Below, piece after piece: positions 1-8,371 of a stretch of DNA of 64,000 bases (position 1 is the stretch's first letter; each line of letters begins with the position of its first letter). The notes under the pieces were generated by a model. The model made no database searches. It saw nothing but the letters and a program-made list of their open reading frames with translations, and was not told the DNA's origin. The DNA is taken from NCBI RefSeq assembly GCF_000382305.1, contig NZ_KB908018.1, positions 200,704 through 264,703 of the forward strand, given 5' to 3'. Both the position numbers and the translations under genes were made by a program. This stretch comes from Vitreoscilla stercoraria DSM 513. Its GTDB lineage: Bacteria > Pseudomonadota > Gammaproteobacteria > Burkholderiales > Neisseriaceae.

Positions 1-1
1 C

Positions 2-397
2 CAAGAAATCATTGGTATGGGCGCATCTCAAGTAGCCAAGCATCCACAAGTGCGCACAGCTTTATTGGCACGTCAGCAAGCGTTTGCTGGTGAGCGTGGT
101 TTGGTGGCTGATGGCCGTGATATGGGCAGCGTGGTGTTTCCTGATGCGGCCTTAAAAATATTTTTAACGGCAACGGCAGAAGAGCGTGCTCGTCGTCGTG
201 CTTTGCAATTGAATATTGACTTGGCAAGCGAGCAATACCAGGCCATTGTCAATGACATTAAGCAGCGCGATTTCAATGACATCAACCGTTCTGTTGCGCC
301 ATTACAGCAATTGCCTGATGCTTATTTATTGGATACCACTGAGTTAAGCATTGAAAATGCGGTAAAAAAAGTTTTGGAATGGTATCAACAAGTTTGA
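2..397 (+). CDS. cmk: Cytidylate kinase, 3' part (5' end outside window)
   Basis: C-terminal 131 residues of CMP/dCMP kinase, which phosphorylates CMP and dCMP with ATP in the cytosol for nucleotide supply. The reading frame is open from base 2, so the start lies upstream of the window. The motif VADGRDMGSVVFPDA is the conserved CMP-binding segment, and the arginine-rich ARRRALQL stretch corresponds to the lid region. It is followed by rpsA, the usual cmk-rpsA-ihfB order in proteobacteria. Family assignment is secure; only completeness is unknown. Confidence 0.95.
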   Translation, partial: QEIIGMGASQVAKHPQVRTALLARQQAFAGERGLVADGRDMGSVVFPDAALKIFLTATAEERARRRALQLNIDLASEQYQAIVNDIKQRDFNDINRSVAPLQQLPDAYLLDTTELSIENAVKKVLEWYQQV

Positions 398-406
398 TTT
401 TTAGGA

Positions 407-412
407 TATAAT
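407..412 (+). promoter_or_regulatory. Candidate -10 element for rpsA
   Basis: A perfect TATAAT lies 10 bases after the cmk stop and about 150 bases before the rpsA start. No good -35 hexamer sits 16-18 bases upstream, so this is only a candidate. The remaining leader contains CCAAGG and CCTTGG arms around position 495-540, which could form structure in the S1 mRNA leader, a region where autoregulation is known in enterics. Confidence 0.3.
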
Positions 413-559
413 CGCTGACTTACGGTTTCAAATTCAAATATTGGAACCAAATTGATGATTTTTTTGTCAACTGATTGATTTATTTCGCTTACTTGGCCAA
501 GGCAGTAAGCTGCGACTAACTAACCTCTGCACACCTTGGCAGTGTATTTGTGAGAATTT

Positions 560-2242
560 ATGAGTATGGAAAATTTTGCCCAGCTGCTTGAAGAAAGTTT
601 TGCATTACAGGAAATGGGCGTTGGTGAAGTGATCACCGCTGAAGTGGTTGCCATTGACAATAACTTCGTAACTGTAAACGCTGGTTTGAAATCAGAATCT
701 TTGATTGATGCAAACGAATTCAAGAACGCTCAAGGCGAAGTTGAAGTCAAAGTTGGTGATTTCGTTACTGTTACTATCGAATCTGTTGAAAACGGTTTCG
801 GTGAAACTAAATTGTCACGCGAAAAAGCCAAACGTGCTGCTGATTGGGTTGCTTTGGAAGAAGCAATGGAAAATGGCGACATCTTGTCTGGCGTGATCAA
901 CGGTAAAGTCAAAGGCGGCTTGACTGTGATGATCAACAGCATCCGTGCATTCTTGCCAGGTTCTTTGGTTGATACCCGTCCTGTAAAAGACACGACTCCT
1001 TACGAAGGTAAAGAGATCGAGTTCAAAGTCATCAAATTGGACAAAAAACGCAACAACGTTGTGGTTTCTCGTCGTGCAGTGTTGGAAGCAACTTTGGGCG
1101 AAGAGCGCAAAGCATTGTTGGAAAACTTGCAAGAAGGTTCAATCATCAAAGGTATCGTTAAGAACATCACTGATTACGGTGCGTTCGTTGATTTGGGCGG
1201 TATCGATGGCTTGTTGCACATCACTGACTTGGCATGGCGCCGTGTGAAACACCCTTCTGAAGTTTTGGAAGTGGGTCAAGAAGTTGAAGCTAAAGTATTG
1301 AAATTCGACCAAGAGAAGAGCCGTGTATCTTTGGGCTTGAAACAATTGGGCGAAGATCCTTGGGATGGTTTGGCACGTCGTTACCCACAAGGTACTCGTA
1401 TGTTCGGTAAAGTGACTAACTTGACTGACTACGGTTCATTCGTGGAAATCGAACAAGGCATCGAAGGTTTGGTTCACGTGTCTGAAATGGACTGGACTAA
1501 CAAAAACGTACACCCAAGCAAAGTGGTTCAATTGGGCGACGAAGTAGAAGTGATGATCTTGGACATCGACGAAGACCGTCGTCGTATCTCTTTGGGTATG
1601 AAACAATGTATGCCTAATCCTTGGGATGAGTTTGCTGCAAACTTCCAAAAAGGCGACAAATTGTCTGGCGCAATCAAATCTATCACTGATTTCGGTGTGT
1701 TTGTAGGTTTGGCTGGCGGCATCGATGGTTTGGTTCACTTGTCTGATTTGTCTTGGTCTGAACAAGGCGAAGAAGCGGTTCGCAAATACAAAAAAGGCGA
1801 TGAAGTTGAAGCTGTTGTATTGGCAATCGACGTTGAAAAAGAACGCATTTCATTGGGTATCAAACAATTGGAAGGCGATCCATTCAACAACTACTTGGCA
1901 ATGAACGACAAAGGTGCTTTGGTTAAAGGTTCTGTGAAATCTTTGGACGCTAAAGGTGCTGTAATCGATTTGGGTAATGACGTTGAAGGTTACTTGCGCG
2001 CTTCTGAAGTATCACGCGATCGCGTTGAAGACATCCGCACTCACTTAAAAGAGGGTGATGAAGTTGAAGCGGTTATCGTGAACGTAGACCGTAAAAACCG
2101 CAACATCAACTTGTCTATCAAAGCCAAAGACGCTAAAGAAGAGTCTGATGCATTGAAATCTGTTTCTGGCAGCAGTGCTAATGCTGGCACTACCAGCTTG
2201 GGCGACTTGTTGAAAGCCAAGTTGTCTGGCGAGCAAGAATAA
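560..2242 (+). CDS. rpsA: 30S ribosomal protein S1
   Basis: Ribosomal protein S1 (560 aa; E. coli 557) binds mRNA on the 30S subunit and helps initiation on weak or structured ribosome-binding sites. Six S1/OB repeats are visible, the clearest starting near residues 193 (ITDYGAFVDLGG), 277 (LTDYGSFVEIEQ), 364 (ITDFGVFVGLAGG) and 451. The two N-terminal repeats are more divergent, as usual. The Shine-Dalgarno before ATG 560 is poor; a second ATG at 566 (MENFAQ) is an alternative start. The codon choice is strongly biased, as expected for a highly expressed gene. ihfB follows after 11 bases and probably shares the transcript. Confidence 0.98.
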   Translation: MSMENFAQLLEESFALQEMGVGEVITAEVVAIDNNFVTVNAGLKSESLIDANEFKNAQGEVEVKVGDFVTVTIESVENGFGETKLSREKAKRAADWVALEEAMENGDILSGVINGKVKGGLTVMINSIRAFLPGSLVDTRPVKDTTPYEGKEIEFKVIKLDKKRNNVVVSRRAVLEATLGEERKALLENLQEGSIIKGIVKNITDYGAFVDLGGIDGLLHITDLAWRRVKHPSEVLEVGQEVEAKVLKFDQEKSRVSLGLKQLGEDPWDGLARRYPQGTRMFGKVTNLTDYGSFVEIEQGIEGLVHVSEMDWTNKNVHPSKVVQLGDEVEVMILDIDEDRRRISLGMKQCMPNPWDEFAANFQKGDKLSGAIKSITDFGVFVGLAGGIDGLVHLSDLSWSEQGEEAVRKYKKGDEVEAVVLAIDVEKERISLGIKQLEGDPFNNYLAMNDKGALVKGSVKSLDAKGAVIDLGNDVEGYLRASEVSRDRVEDIRTHLKEGDEVEAVIVNVDRKNRNINLSIKAKDAKEESDALKSVSGSSANAGTTSLGDLLKAKLSGEQE

Positions 2243-2253
2243 GAGGCAAGTGC

Positions 2254-2565
2254 ATGACCAAATCTGAGTTAATGTTACGCTTGGCAGAGTTGGTTTCTGC
2301 TCAAAAAGGGACTCAATTGGTCGCTAAAGATGTGGAGCATAGTGTTAAAGTATTGGTTGATACGATGACACGCTCATTGGCTAAAGGCCAACGCATTGAA
2401 ATTCGCGGCTTCGGTAGTTTTGATTTGAACCACCGTCCTGCACGAGTAGGTCGTAATCCTAAAACAGGCGATAAAGTGGAAGTACCTGAGAAATATGTAC
2501 CACACTTTAAACCTGGTAAGGAATTGCGCGAGCGCGTGGACCAAGCCTTGCAAAATTGTAATTGA
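2254..2565 (+). CDS. ihfB: Integration host factor subunit beta
   Basis: A DNA-bending nucleoid protein of the HU/IHF family (103 aa), which pairs with IhfA to bend DNA in replication, recombination and sigma54 transcription. The beta-arm motif GFGSFDLNHRPARVGRNPKTG, ending in the intercalating-proline region, is typical of the beta subunit. An AGAGGCAAG ribosome-binding site precedes the ATG. It lies 11 bases after rpsA and is followed by a strong intrinsic terminator, so it closes the cmk-rpsA-ihfB unit. Confidence 0.96.
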   Translation: MTKSELMLRLAELVSAQKGTQLVAKDVEHSVKVLVDTMTRSLAKGQRIEIRGFGSFDLNHRPARVGRNPKTGDKVEVPEKYVPHFKPGKELRERVDQALQNCN

Positions 2566-2582
2566 TTGAATCAGTCACTAAC

Positions 2583-2612
2583 AAAGCACCGCTATTTAGC
2601 GGTGCTTTTTTG
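2583..2612 (+). terminator. Intrinsic terminator after ihfB
   Basis: A perfect 10-bp stem (AAAGCACCGC / GCGGTGCTTT) with a 6-base loop runs into six T residues. Confidence 0.9.
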
Positions 2613-2658
2613 ATGCAAGGTACGGTACAATCTTTAAAACTTATTAATAAAGTATCTT

Positions 2659-3804
2659 ATGACTCAAACCATGAACACTTTTACCCCTCCGTCATTTCAG
2701 GGCGAGCGACCAAAAACTTGGTATGCCGAAGCTAAGCAACAAAAAGGTTTCATTGCAGACAATGCCCAAGAAATGGCGATTGCGCATTTGGATCAATTAT
2801 GGGGTGAATTAATGGCCTTTAAACAAAAGCGCAATCGCTTTTTAGGTCGCAGCATTCGTTCGCCGCAATCGCCAAATGGCTTGTATTTGTGGGGTGGGGT
2901 GGGTCGAGGTAAAAGCTTTTTAATGGATGCTTTTTTTGGGTGTTTGCCATATCGTCGTAAGCGACGTGTGCATTTTCATGCTTTTATGGCTGAAATGCAT
3001 GCTCGTCTAGGCAAATACAAATCAGAAGAAAATCCAGTGGATATTGTGGCTGCAGAGCTGGCGCGAGAAGTCCGTGTGTTGTGTTTCGATGAGTTTCATG
3101 TCAGTGATATTGCCGATGCAATGATTTTAGGTCGTTTATTAGAAGGTTTATTTAATCGTGGTGTGGTGATGGTGGCGACGTCCAATTATGAGCCTAAAAA
3201 TTTGTATTTCCAAGGTCAAAATCGCAGCAGTTTTCTACCCACGATTGCACTGATTGAAAACCATTTACAGGTCATCAATGTGGATGGTGGTGAGGATCAT
3301 CGTTTGCGCACGTTGACGCAAGCGCCGATTTTTTTGGTGCCAAATGATTCGCAACATGAAGCAAAATTGTCAGAGTTGTTTGAAAAAATGACGCAGGGGC
3401 AGACCCGTTTGGAAAATACCATCAGTATTTGGGACCGGCCTTTAAAAGCCAAAGCGCACACAAGCAAAGCGATTTGGTTTGAGTTTGAGACTTTGTGTTT
3501 TGGTCCTCGCTCTCAGGCGGATTATTTGTATTTGGCACAAAATTATGAAATGGTGTTTGTTTCTAATATGACAGCGTTGACACCTTTGCAGCGCAATGAA
3601 GCACGTCGTTTAACTTGGCTGGTTGATGTGTTTTATGATTACCGTGTCAAAATGTGTGCTACGTCAGAAGTTGAAGCGGGAGAGATTTACATAGAAGGTT
3701 CTTTTGCAGAGGAATTTACCCGTACCGTAAGCCGAATGGTGGAAATGCAATCGCATAATTATTTGTCTTTACCGCATTTAAGTTTAGGTAATAACAAAAG
3801 TTGA
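2659..3804 (+). CDS. zapE: Cell division protein ZapE (AFG1-like ATPase)
   Basis: ZapE is an AFG1/LACE1-type P-loop ATPase (381 aa) that associates with the Z ring during late or stressed division. Walker A is GGVGRGKS near residue 80, with the family-typical LYLWGGVGRGKS context. Walker B is VLCFDEFHVSD near residue 140, which includes the ZapE DEFHV signature. The sensor motif ATSNYEPKNLY is present. There is no signal peptide or membrane segment, consistent with a cytosolic protein. It stands alone between the ihfB terminator and ndk. Confidence 0.93.
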   Translation: MTQTMNTFTPPSFQGERPKTWYAEAKQQKGFIADNAQEMAIAHLDQLWGELMAFKQKRNRFLGRSIRSPQSPNGLYLWGGVGRGKSFLMDAFFGCLPYRRKRRVHFHAFMAEMHARLGKYKSEENPVDIVAAELAREVRVLCFDEFHVSDIADAMILGRLLEGLFNRGVVMVATSNYEPKNLYFQGQNRSSFLPTIALIENHLQVINVDGGEDHRLRTLTQAPIFLVPNDSQHEAKLSELFEKMTQGQTRLENTISIWDRPLKAKAHTSKAIWFEFETLCFGPRSQADYLYLAQNYEMVFVSNMTALTPLQRNEARRLTWLVDVFYDYRVKMCATSEVEAGEIYIEGSFAEEFTRTVSRMVEMQSHNYLSLPHLSLGNNKS

Positions 3805-3892
3805 CACATATAGACGGCAAAATGGCTACAACAAGGCAAGAAACCTTGCTAAAATAGCAGATTGCATGAAAATTTCTTAATGGAGCATAAAA

Positions 3893-4318
3893 ATGGCAAT
3901 TGAAAAAACAATTTCTATCATCAAACCTGATGCAGTAGCGAAAAACGTGATTGGCGAAATCTACTCTCGCTTTGAAAAAGCTGGCTTAAAAATCGTTGCA
4001 GCTAAAATGAAACAGTTGAGCCAAGCAGATGCTGAAGGCTTTTACGCTGTACACAAAGAACGTCCTTTCTTCAATGACTTGGTATCTTTCATGACTTCTG
4101 GTCCTGTTATGATTCAAGTATTGGAAGGCGAAAACGCAGTTTTGGCTAACCGTGAATTGATGGGTGCTACCAACCCTAAAGAAGCGGCTGCTGGCACCAT
4201 CCGTGCTGATTTTGCTGAATCTATCGATGCTAACGCGGTTCATGGCTCTGACAGCTTGGAAAATGCAGCGATTGAAATCGCTTACTTCTTCTCTGCTGAA
4301 GAAGTTGTTTCACGTTAA
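3893..4318 (+). CDS. ndk: Nucleoside diphosphate kinase
   Basis: NDK (141 aa) transfers gamma-phosphate from ATP to NDPs through a phosphohistidine. The N-terminal TISIIKPDAV motif and the active-site NAVHGSDSLENA (catalytic His near residue 118) are both intact. The length is standard for the bacterial family. A TGGAG Shine-Dalgarno sits 9 bases before the ATG. rlmN follows on the same strand after a short gap that holds a hairpin and one DUS-like word; the same ndk-rlmN-pilW order occurs in other Neisseriaceae and gamma-proteobacteria. Confidence 0.97.
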   Translation: MAIEKTISIIKPDAVAKNVIGEIYSRFEKAGLKIVAAKMKQLSQADAEGFYAVHKERPFFNDLVSFMTSGPVMIQVLEGENAVLANRELMGATNPKEAAAGTIRADFAESIDANAVHGSDSLENAAIEIAYFFSAEEVVSR

Positions 4319-4331
4319 TTTTGTAATCATC

Positions 4332-4359
4332 GCCGCTTAGAGGGCGTCCTGTAAGCGGC
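4332..4359 (+). repeat. Hairpin carrying a DUS-like word between ndk and rlmN
   Basis: The arms GCCGCTTA and TAAGCGGC form an 8-bp stem, and the loop contains most of the word GCGTCCTGTAA (4344-4354). No T tract follows, so it may be an mRNA structure rather than a terminator. Confidence 0.55.
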
Positions 4360-4373
4360 TTAAAGTATTAGAT

Positions 4374-5471
4374 ATGACCACCAATTTATTGAATTTTGAT
4401 TTACCCCAATTGACCGCTCACTTCGAAGAAATGGGTGAAAAAGCTTTTCGTGCCAAACAAGTGATGCGTTGGATGCACCAAGGTGGTGCTTCATCGTTTG
4501 ACGAAATGACCGATTTGGCTAAATCGTTGCGCGCTAAATTGAATGACCAAGCACAATTGGTGGTTCCGGATTTAATGACATCACAGCAATCTAAAGACGG
4601 TACACGCAAATGGTTGTTGGATGTGGGCACTGGTAACGGTGTCGAAACAGTGTTCATTCCTGAAGCGGAGCGCGGTACTTTGTGTATTTCTTCGCAAGTC
4701 GGTTGTGCTTTGGAATGTACATTTTGCTCTACAGGCCGCCAAGGTTTTAATCGCAATTTGTCTGCGGCTGAAATCATTGGTCAATTGTGGTGGGCGAATA
4801 AAGCCATGGGTGTGACACCTAAAAATGAGCGCGTCATTTCCAATGTGGTGATGATGGGTATGGGCGAGCCTTTGGCCAATTTTGACAATGTGGTGACGGC
4901 TTTGAATATCATGCTTGATGATCATGGCTATGGTTTGTCACGTCGTCGTGTGACGGTATCCACTTCAGGTATGGTGCCGCAAATGGATCGCTTGAAAGAG
5001 GTTGCACCTGTAGCATTGGCTGTGTCTTTGCATGCATCGAATGATCGCATTCGTGATGAAATTGTGCCATTGAATAAAAAATATCCATTAAAAGAATTGA
5101 TGGCCGCTTGTGAGCGCTATTTGGTTAAGGCACCACGTGATTTTGTTACGTTTGAATATGTGATGTTGGATGGTGTGAATGATCATCCGCAACATGCTCG
5201 CGAATTGGTTGAGTTGGTGAAACATGTGCCCTGTAAATTCAATTTGATTCCATTCAATCCCTTCCCTAATTCAGGTTATGAGCGTTCAAGCAATGCGCGT
5301 ATCAATGTCTTTAAAGAGATTTTGATGGAGGCGGGTTTGATTGTGACTGTGCGTAAAACACGTGGTGATGATATTGATGCAGCATGTGGCCAGTTGGCAG
5401 GTCAGGTCAAAGACAAAACCAAGCGCCAAGCTAAGTGGGAACAAATTTATTTGGATAAAGGACAGTCATGA
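4374..5471 (+). CDS. rlmN: Dual-specificity 23S rRNA/tRNA adenine C2-methyltransferase RlmN
   Basis: A radical-SAM enzyme (365 aa) that methylates C2 of A2503 in 23S rRNA and of A37 in some tRNAs. The cluster motif CALECTFC gives the CxxxCxxC cysteines for the 4Fe-4S centre. The second key cysteine, which carries the transient methyl, lies in DIDAACGQLAGQ near the C terminus. MGMGEPLANFDNV is the family signature. The stop overlaps the pilW start (ATGA at 5468-5471), so the two are translationally coupled. Confidence 0.97.
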   Translation: MTTNLLNFDLPQLTAHFEEMGEKAFRAKQVMRWMHQGGASSFDEMTDLAKSLRAKLNDQAQLVVPDLMTSQQSKDGTRKWLLDVGTGNGVETVFIPEAERGTLCISSQVGCALECTFCSTGRQGFNRNLSAAEIIGQLWWANKAMGVTPKNERVISNVVMMGMGEPLANFDNVVTALNIMLDDHGYGLSRRRVTVSTSGMVPQMDRLKEVAPVALAVSLHASNDRIRDEIVPLNKKYPLKELMAACERYLVKAPRDFVTFEYVMLDGVNDHPQHARELVELVKHVPCKFNLIPFNPFPNSGYERSSNARINVFKEILMEAGLIVTVRKTRGDDIDAACGQLAGQVKDKTKRQAKWEQIYLDKGQS

Positions 5472-6232
5472 ATTTGAAAATTGCTTCAATCCTTGCGGTA
5501 AGTTTTTTGGCTTTGAGTGCTTGTAGTTCTAGCAAATTGAAAGAGCCAACAAAAGCAGAAAAAGCTCAAGATTTGGCTAGAATTCAAAATCAATTGGCCA
5601 TTGAGTATATGAATGCTCAAGACTACCGCGCTGCAATTGAAGCAATTGATAAGTCATTGGCAATAGACAGTCGCAGTTTGAATGCATTATTGACCCGGGC
5701 TGAAATTTATCATTATTTGAAGATGACAGACAAAGCTGAGGAAAGTTATCAACGTGCTTTGTCGATTGAGCCCAATAGCGCTGAAGTGAATAACAATTAT
5801 GGTTGGTACCAATGCAATACCTTAGGGCGTATTGCTGAATCCTTAACGCATTTTGATGTGGCTTTAGCAGACCCTACTTATCCAACCCCATTTATTGCTT
5901 ATTATAATAAAGGTATTTGTTCGGCGCGTTTGGGGCAGTATGCTCAAGGCGAGGCTTTATTAAAGCAAGCTTTGGCAGCCAATCCGCAGTTTACAGTAGC
6001 CAATAAAGAATTGGCACGTTTGAAAATGAACGAAGGGCAAGATGCCTTAGCCAATACTTATTTCAAGATATACCAAAGCCAAATACAACGTTTGTCTGCC
6101 GATGATTTATTATTAGGTTGGCAGATTTCCCACCGTGTGGGGCATATACAGGCCGCAGCTGAGTATGAAATGCAGTTGCGTTCTACTTACCCATATTCCG
6201 ATGAATTAAGACAAATGACCACAGGACACTAA
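5468..6232 (+). CDS. pilW: Type IV pilus biogenesis/stability lipoprotein PilW (PilF)
   Basis: An outer-membrane TPR lipoprotein (254 aa) that supports PilQ secretin multimerisation and pilus stability. The signal peptide ends in the lipobox LSAC (Cys about residue 19), followed by Ser-rich residues that favour outer-membrane sorting. Tandem TPR units span roughly residues 38-200, for example the IEALDKSLA- and AEESYQRALSIEPNS-type helices. It overlaps rlmN by 4 bp and is 1 base from rodZ. This fits the natural competence suggested by the DUS-like repeats. Confidence 0.92.
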   Translation: MNLKIASILAVSFLALSACSSSKLKEPTKAEKAQDLARIQNQLAIEYMNAQDYRAAIEAIDKSLAIDSRSLNALLTRAEIYHYLKMTDKAEESYQRALSIEPNSAEVNNNYGWYQCNTLGRIAESLTHFDVALADPTYPTPFIAYYNKGICSARLGQYAQGEALLKQALAANPQFTVANKELARLKMNEGQDALANTYFKIYQSQIQRLSADDLLLGWQISHRVGHIQAAAEYEMQLRSTYPYSDELRQMTTGH

Positions 6233-6233
6233 C

Positions 6234-7091
6234 ATGTCAGAAGAGCGCGCATTCAATCAAGCCGCCCAAGAGCTTGGCGCTTTATTAAAAGCCAAAAGAT
6301 TGGACAAAAAAATCGCAATTGGCGAAGTTGCAGAGCGTTTGAAATTTACTGCAAAAAAAATAGAAAGTTTGGAAAGCGGAGATTATAAGGGCTTGCCAGA
6401 ACCTATTTTTATTAAAGGTTTTATCAAAGCGTATGCTCGTTTCTTGGAAATTGACAATGATACTTTGGGTCAATTATTGAATCAGGCATTTCCTGAGCAA
6501 GCTTCTAAAAATGTTACAAGTACAAGCTCATCTGAAAATCGCGATGGTTTGAATTTTCAAGACCAACAAAAACCGTTCCGCTTACCTAAATGGTTGCCAT
6601 TGGTAGGTGTGTTGATTGTGGTTGTCATTGCTATTGGTTTTTGGCAAAGCAAGTCTTCTGAGCAAACACGAACTCAGGAAAAATCTACTTTGGAAGTCGG
6701 TGAAGTGGCACAGCCAGCTTTGGACAATCCTAATGTACAGATTGTGCCGATGGCATCTACTTCGGCATCTGCTGTCGAAGCTTCTACTCCTGAACCTGCC
6801 GCGGCCAGTGCAGCTGTTGCAGCAAGCGGTACAGAAGCTGTGGCTGATGGTGTTTTGCACATCAAAGTGCGTTATCGCTCTAATTTGATTGTGACCGATG
6901 CGGATGGTACGCCATTGCATAGCGGTATTGTTGCAGCTAATTCGGTGCATCAATTTAAAGGCAAAACGCCTTATCAAGTACGCATTGGTTATGCAACAGG
7001 CAGTGAGGTGAACTTCAATGATCAAAAAATTGACGTTCAAAAACACTATGTCGATGGTAAAACAGCAGCATTTACGGTGCCTCAAAAATGA
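6234..7091 (+). CDS. rodZ: RodZ-like cytoskeletal protein (HTH_25 + DUF4115)
   Basis: A 285-aa single-pass membrane protein of the RodZ family, which anchors MreB filaments and helps set rod shape. It has an N-terminal Cro-like HTH_25 domain at about residues 10-75 (IGEVAERLKFTAKKIESLESGDY), a membrane segment at about 122-140 (WLPLVGVLIVVVIAIGFW), an Ala/Ser/Pro-rich linker, and a C-terminal DUF4115 beta domain at about 205-285. It lies between pilW and ispG and overlaps ispG by 4 bp, the common pilW-rodZ-ispG-hisS arrangement. The assignment rests on architecture and context. Confidence 0.88.
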   Translation: MSEERAFNQAAQELGALLKAKRLDKKIAIGEVAERLKFTAKKIESLESGDYKGLPEPIFIKGFIKAYARFLEIDNDTLGQLLNQAFPEQASKNVTSTSSSENRDGLNFQDQQKPFRLPKWLPLVGVLIVVVIAIGFWQSKSSEQTRTQEKSTLEVGEVAQPALDNPNVQIVPMASTSASAVEASTPEPAAASAAVAASGTEAVADGVLHIKVRYRSNLIVTDADGTPLHSGIVAANSVHQFKGKTPYQVRIGYATGSEVNFNDQKIDVQKHYVDGKTAAFTVPQK

Positions 7092-8353
7092 ATGAAATCA
7101 AAAGAAGACAAACCCAACAAGTCCAAATAGGCAATGTGTGGGTGGGTTCTGATCATCCTATTTTGGTTCAGTCCATGACCAATACCGATACGGTAGATGC
7201 AGAAGGTACGGCTTTGCAAGTCAAGCAATTGACGGATGCCGGCTCTGAGGTGGTACGCATTACGGTTAACAGTCCTGAGGCGGCCAGTAAAGTGGCTGAG
7301 ATTCGCCAACGTTTGGATGATATGGGATGTAATACACCATTGGTGGGCGATTTCCATTTCAATGGTGAACGTTTGTTGCGCGATTATCAAGATTGTGCCA
7401 AAGCCTTGGCAAAATACCGTATCAATCCAGGTAATGTGGGCAAAGGTGTGAAGGGCGATGAGAAATTCGCTTACATGATTGAACAAGCCGCTTTGCATGA
7501 CAAAGCAGTGCGTATTGGTGTGAATTGGGGCTCTTTAGACCAAAGTTTGGCTAAAAAAATGATGGATGCCAATTTGGCTTTGGCCCATCCTGCGCCTGCT
7601 GATGCTGTTATGAAAGAAGCTTTGATTACCTCTGCTTTGACTTCGGCACAAAAAGCGATGGATTTAGGTTTGCCAAAGAACAAAATCATTTTGTCTTGTA
7701 AAGTCAGCAATGTACAAGATTTGATTGAAGTGTATGCAGATTTGGCCAAGCGTTGTGATTTCCCATTGCATTTGGGCTTAACCGAAGCGGGCATGGGCAG
7801 TAAAGGTATTGTGGCCTCTAGTGCGGCTTTGGCGGTTTTGCTGCAGCAAGGCATTGGTGACACGATTCGCATTTCTTTGACACCAGAACCAGGTGCGCCG
7901 CGCACTCAAGAAGTGGTCGTAGCACAAGAGTTGTTGCAAACCATGGGCTTGCGTAATTTCACGCCATTGGTGACAGCTTGTCCAGGTTGTGGTCGCACAA
8001 CCAGTACCGTATTTCAAGAATTAGCGCGCGATATTCAGCATTATTTGCGTGAGCAAATGGCAGTTTGGCGTTTGAAATATCCCGGTGTGGAAAGCTTGAA
8101 TGTGGCGGTGATGGGTTGTGTGGTGAATGGACCAGGTGAAAGCAAGTTGGCTGACATTGGTATCAGTTTACCGGGTACAGGCGAAACGCCAATCGCACCT
8201 GTATATGTCGATGGTGAGCGCAAAGTGACTTTAAAAGGCGATAATATGGCGCAAGAATTTATTGCCATTGTCGAAGAGTATGTCGAAACTAATTACGGTG
8301 CAAATGGTGCCAAACGCAGCCAAAACCGTGTGATTCCGATTCAAACATTGTAA
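7088..8353 (+). CDS. ispG: 4-hydroxy-3-methylbut-2-enyl-diphosphate synthase (IspG/GcpE)
   Basis: A 4Fe-4S enzyme of the MEP isoprenoid pathway that converts MEcPP to HMBPP. The cluster cysteines are in TACPGCGRTTST (CxxC) and VMGCVVNGPGE near residues 300 and 340. At 421 aa it is longer than the E. coli enzyme (372), as is usual for beta-proteobacterial IspG. It overlaps rodZ by 4 bp and lies 18 bases before hisS. ispD and ispF of the same pathway are about 8 kb downstream. Confidence 0.97.
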   Translation: MNEIKRRQTQQVQIGNVWVGSDHPILVQSMTNTDTVDAEGTALQVKQLTDAGSEVVRITVNSPEAASKVAEIRQRLDDMGCNTPLVGDFHFNGERLLRDYQDCAKALAKYRINPGNVGKGVKGDEKFAYMIEQAALHDKAVRIGVNWGSLDQSLAKKMMDANLALAHPAPADAVMKEALITSALTSAQKAMDLGLPKNKIILSCKVSNVQDLIEVYADLAKRCDFPLHLGLTEAGMGSKGIVASSAALAVLLQQGIGDTIRISLTPEPGAPRTQEVVVAQELLQTMGLRNFTPLVTACPGCGRTTSTVFQELARDIQHYLREQMAVWRLKYPGVESLNVAVMGCVVNGPGESKLADIGISLPGTGETPIAPVYVDGERKVTLKGDNMAQEFIAIVEEYVETNYGANGAKRSQNRVIPIQTL

Positions 8354-8371
8354 AGACTAAAGCTACGCATT

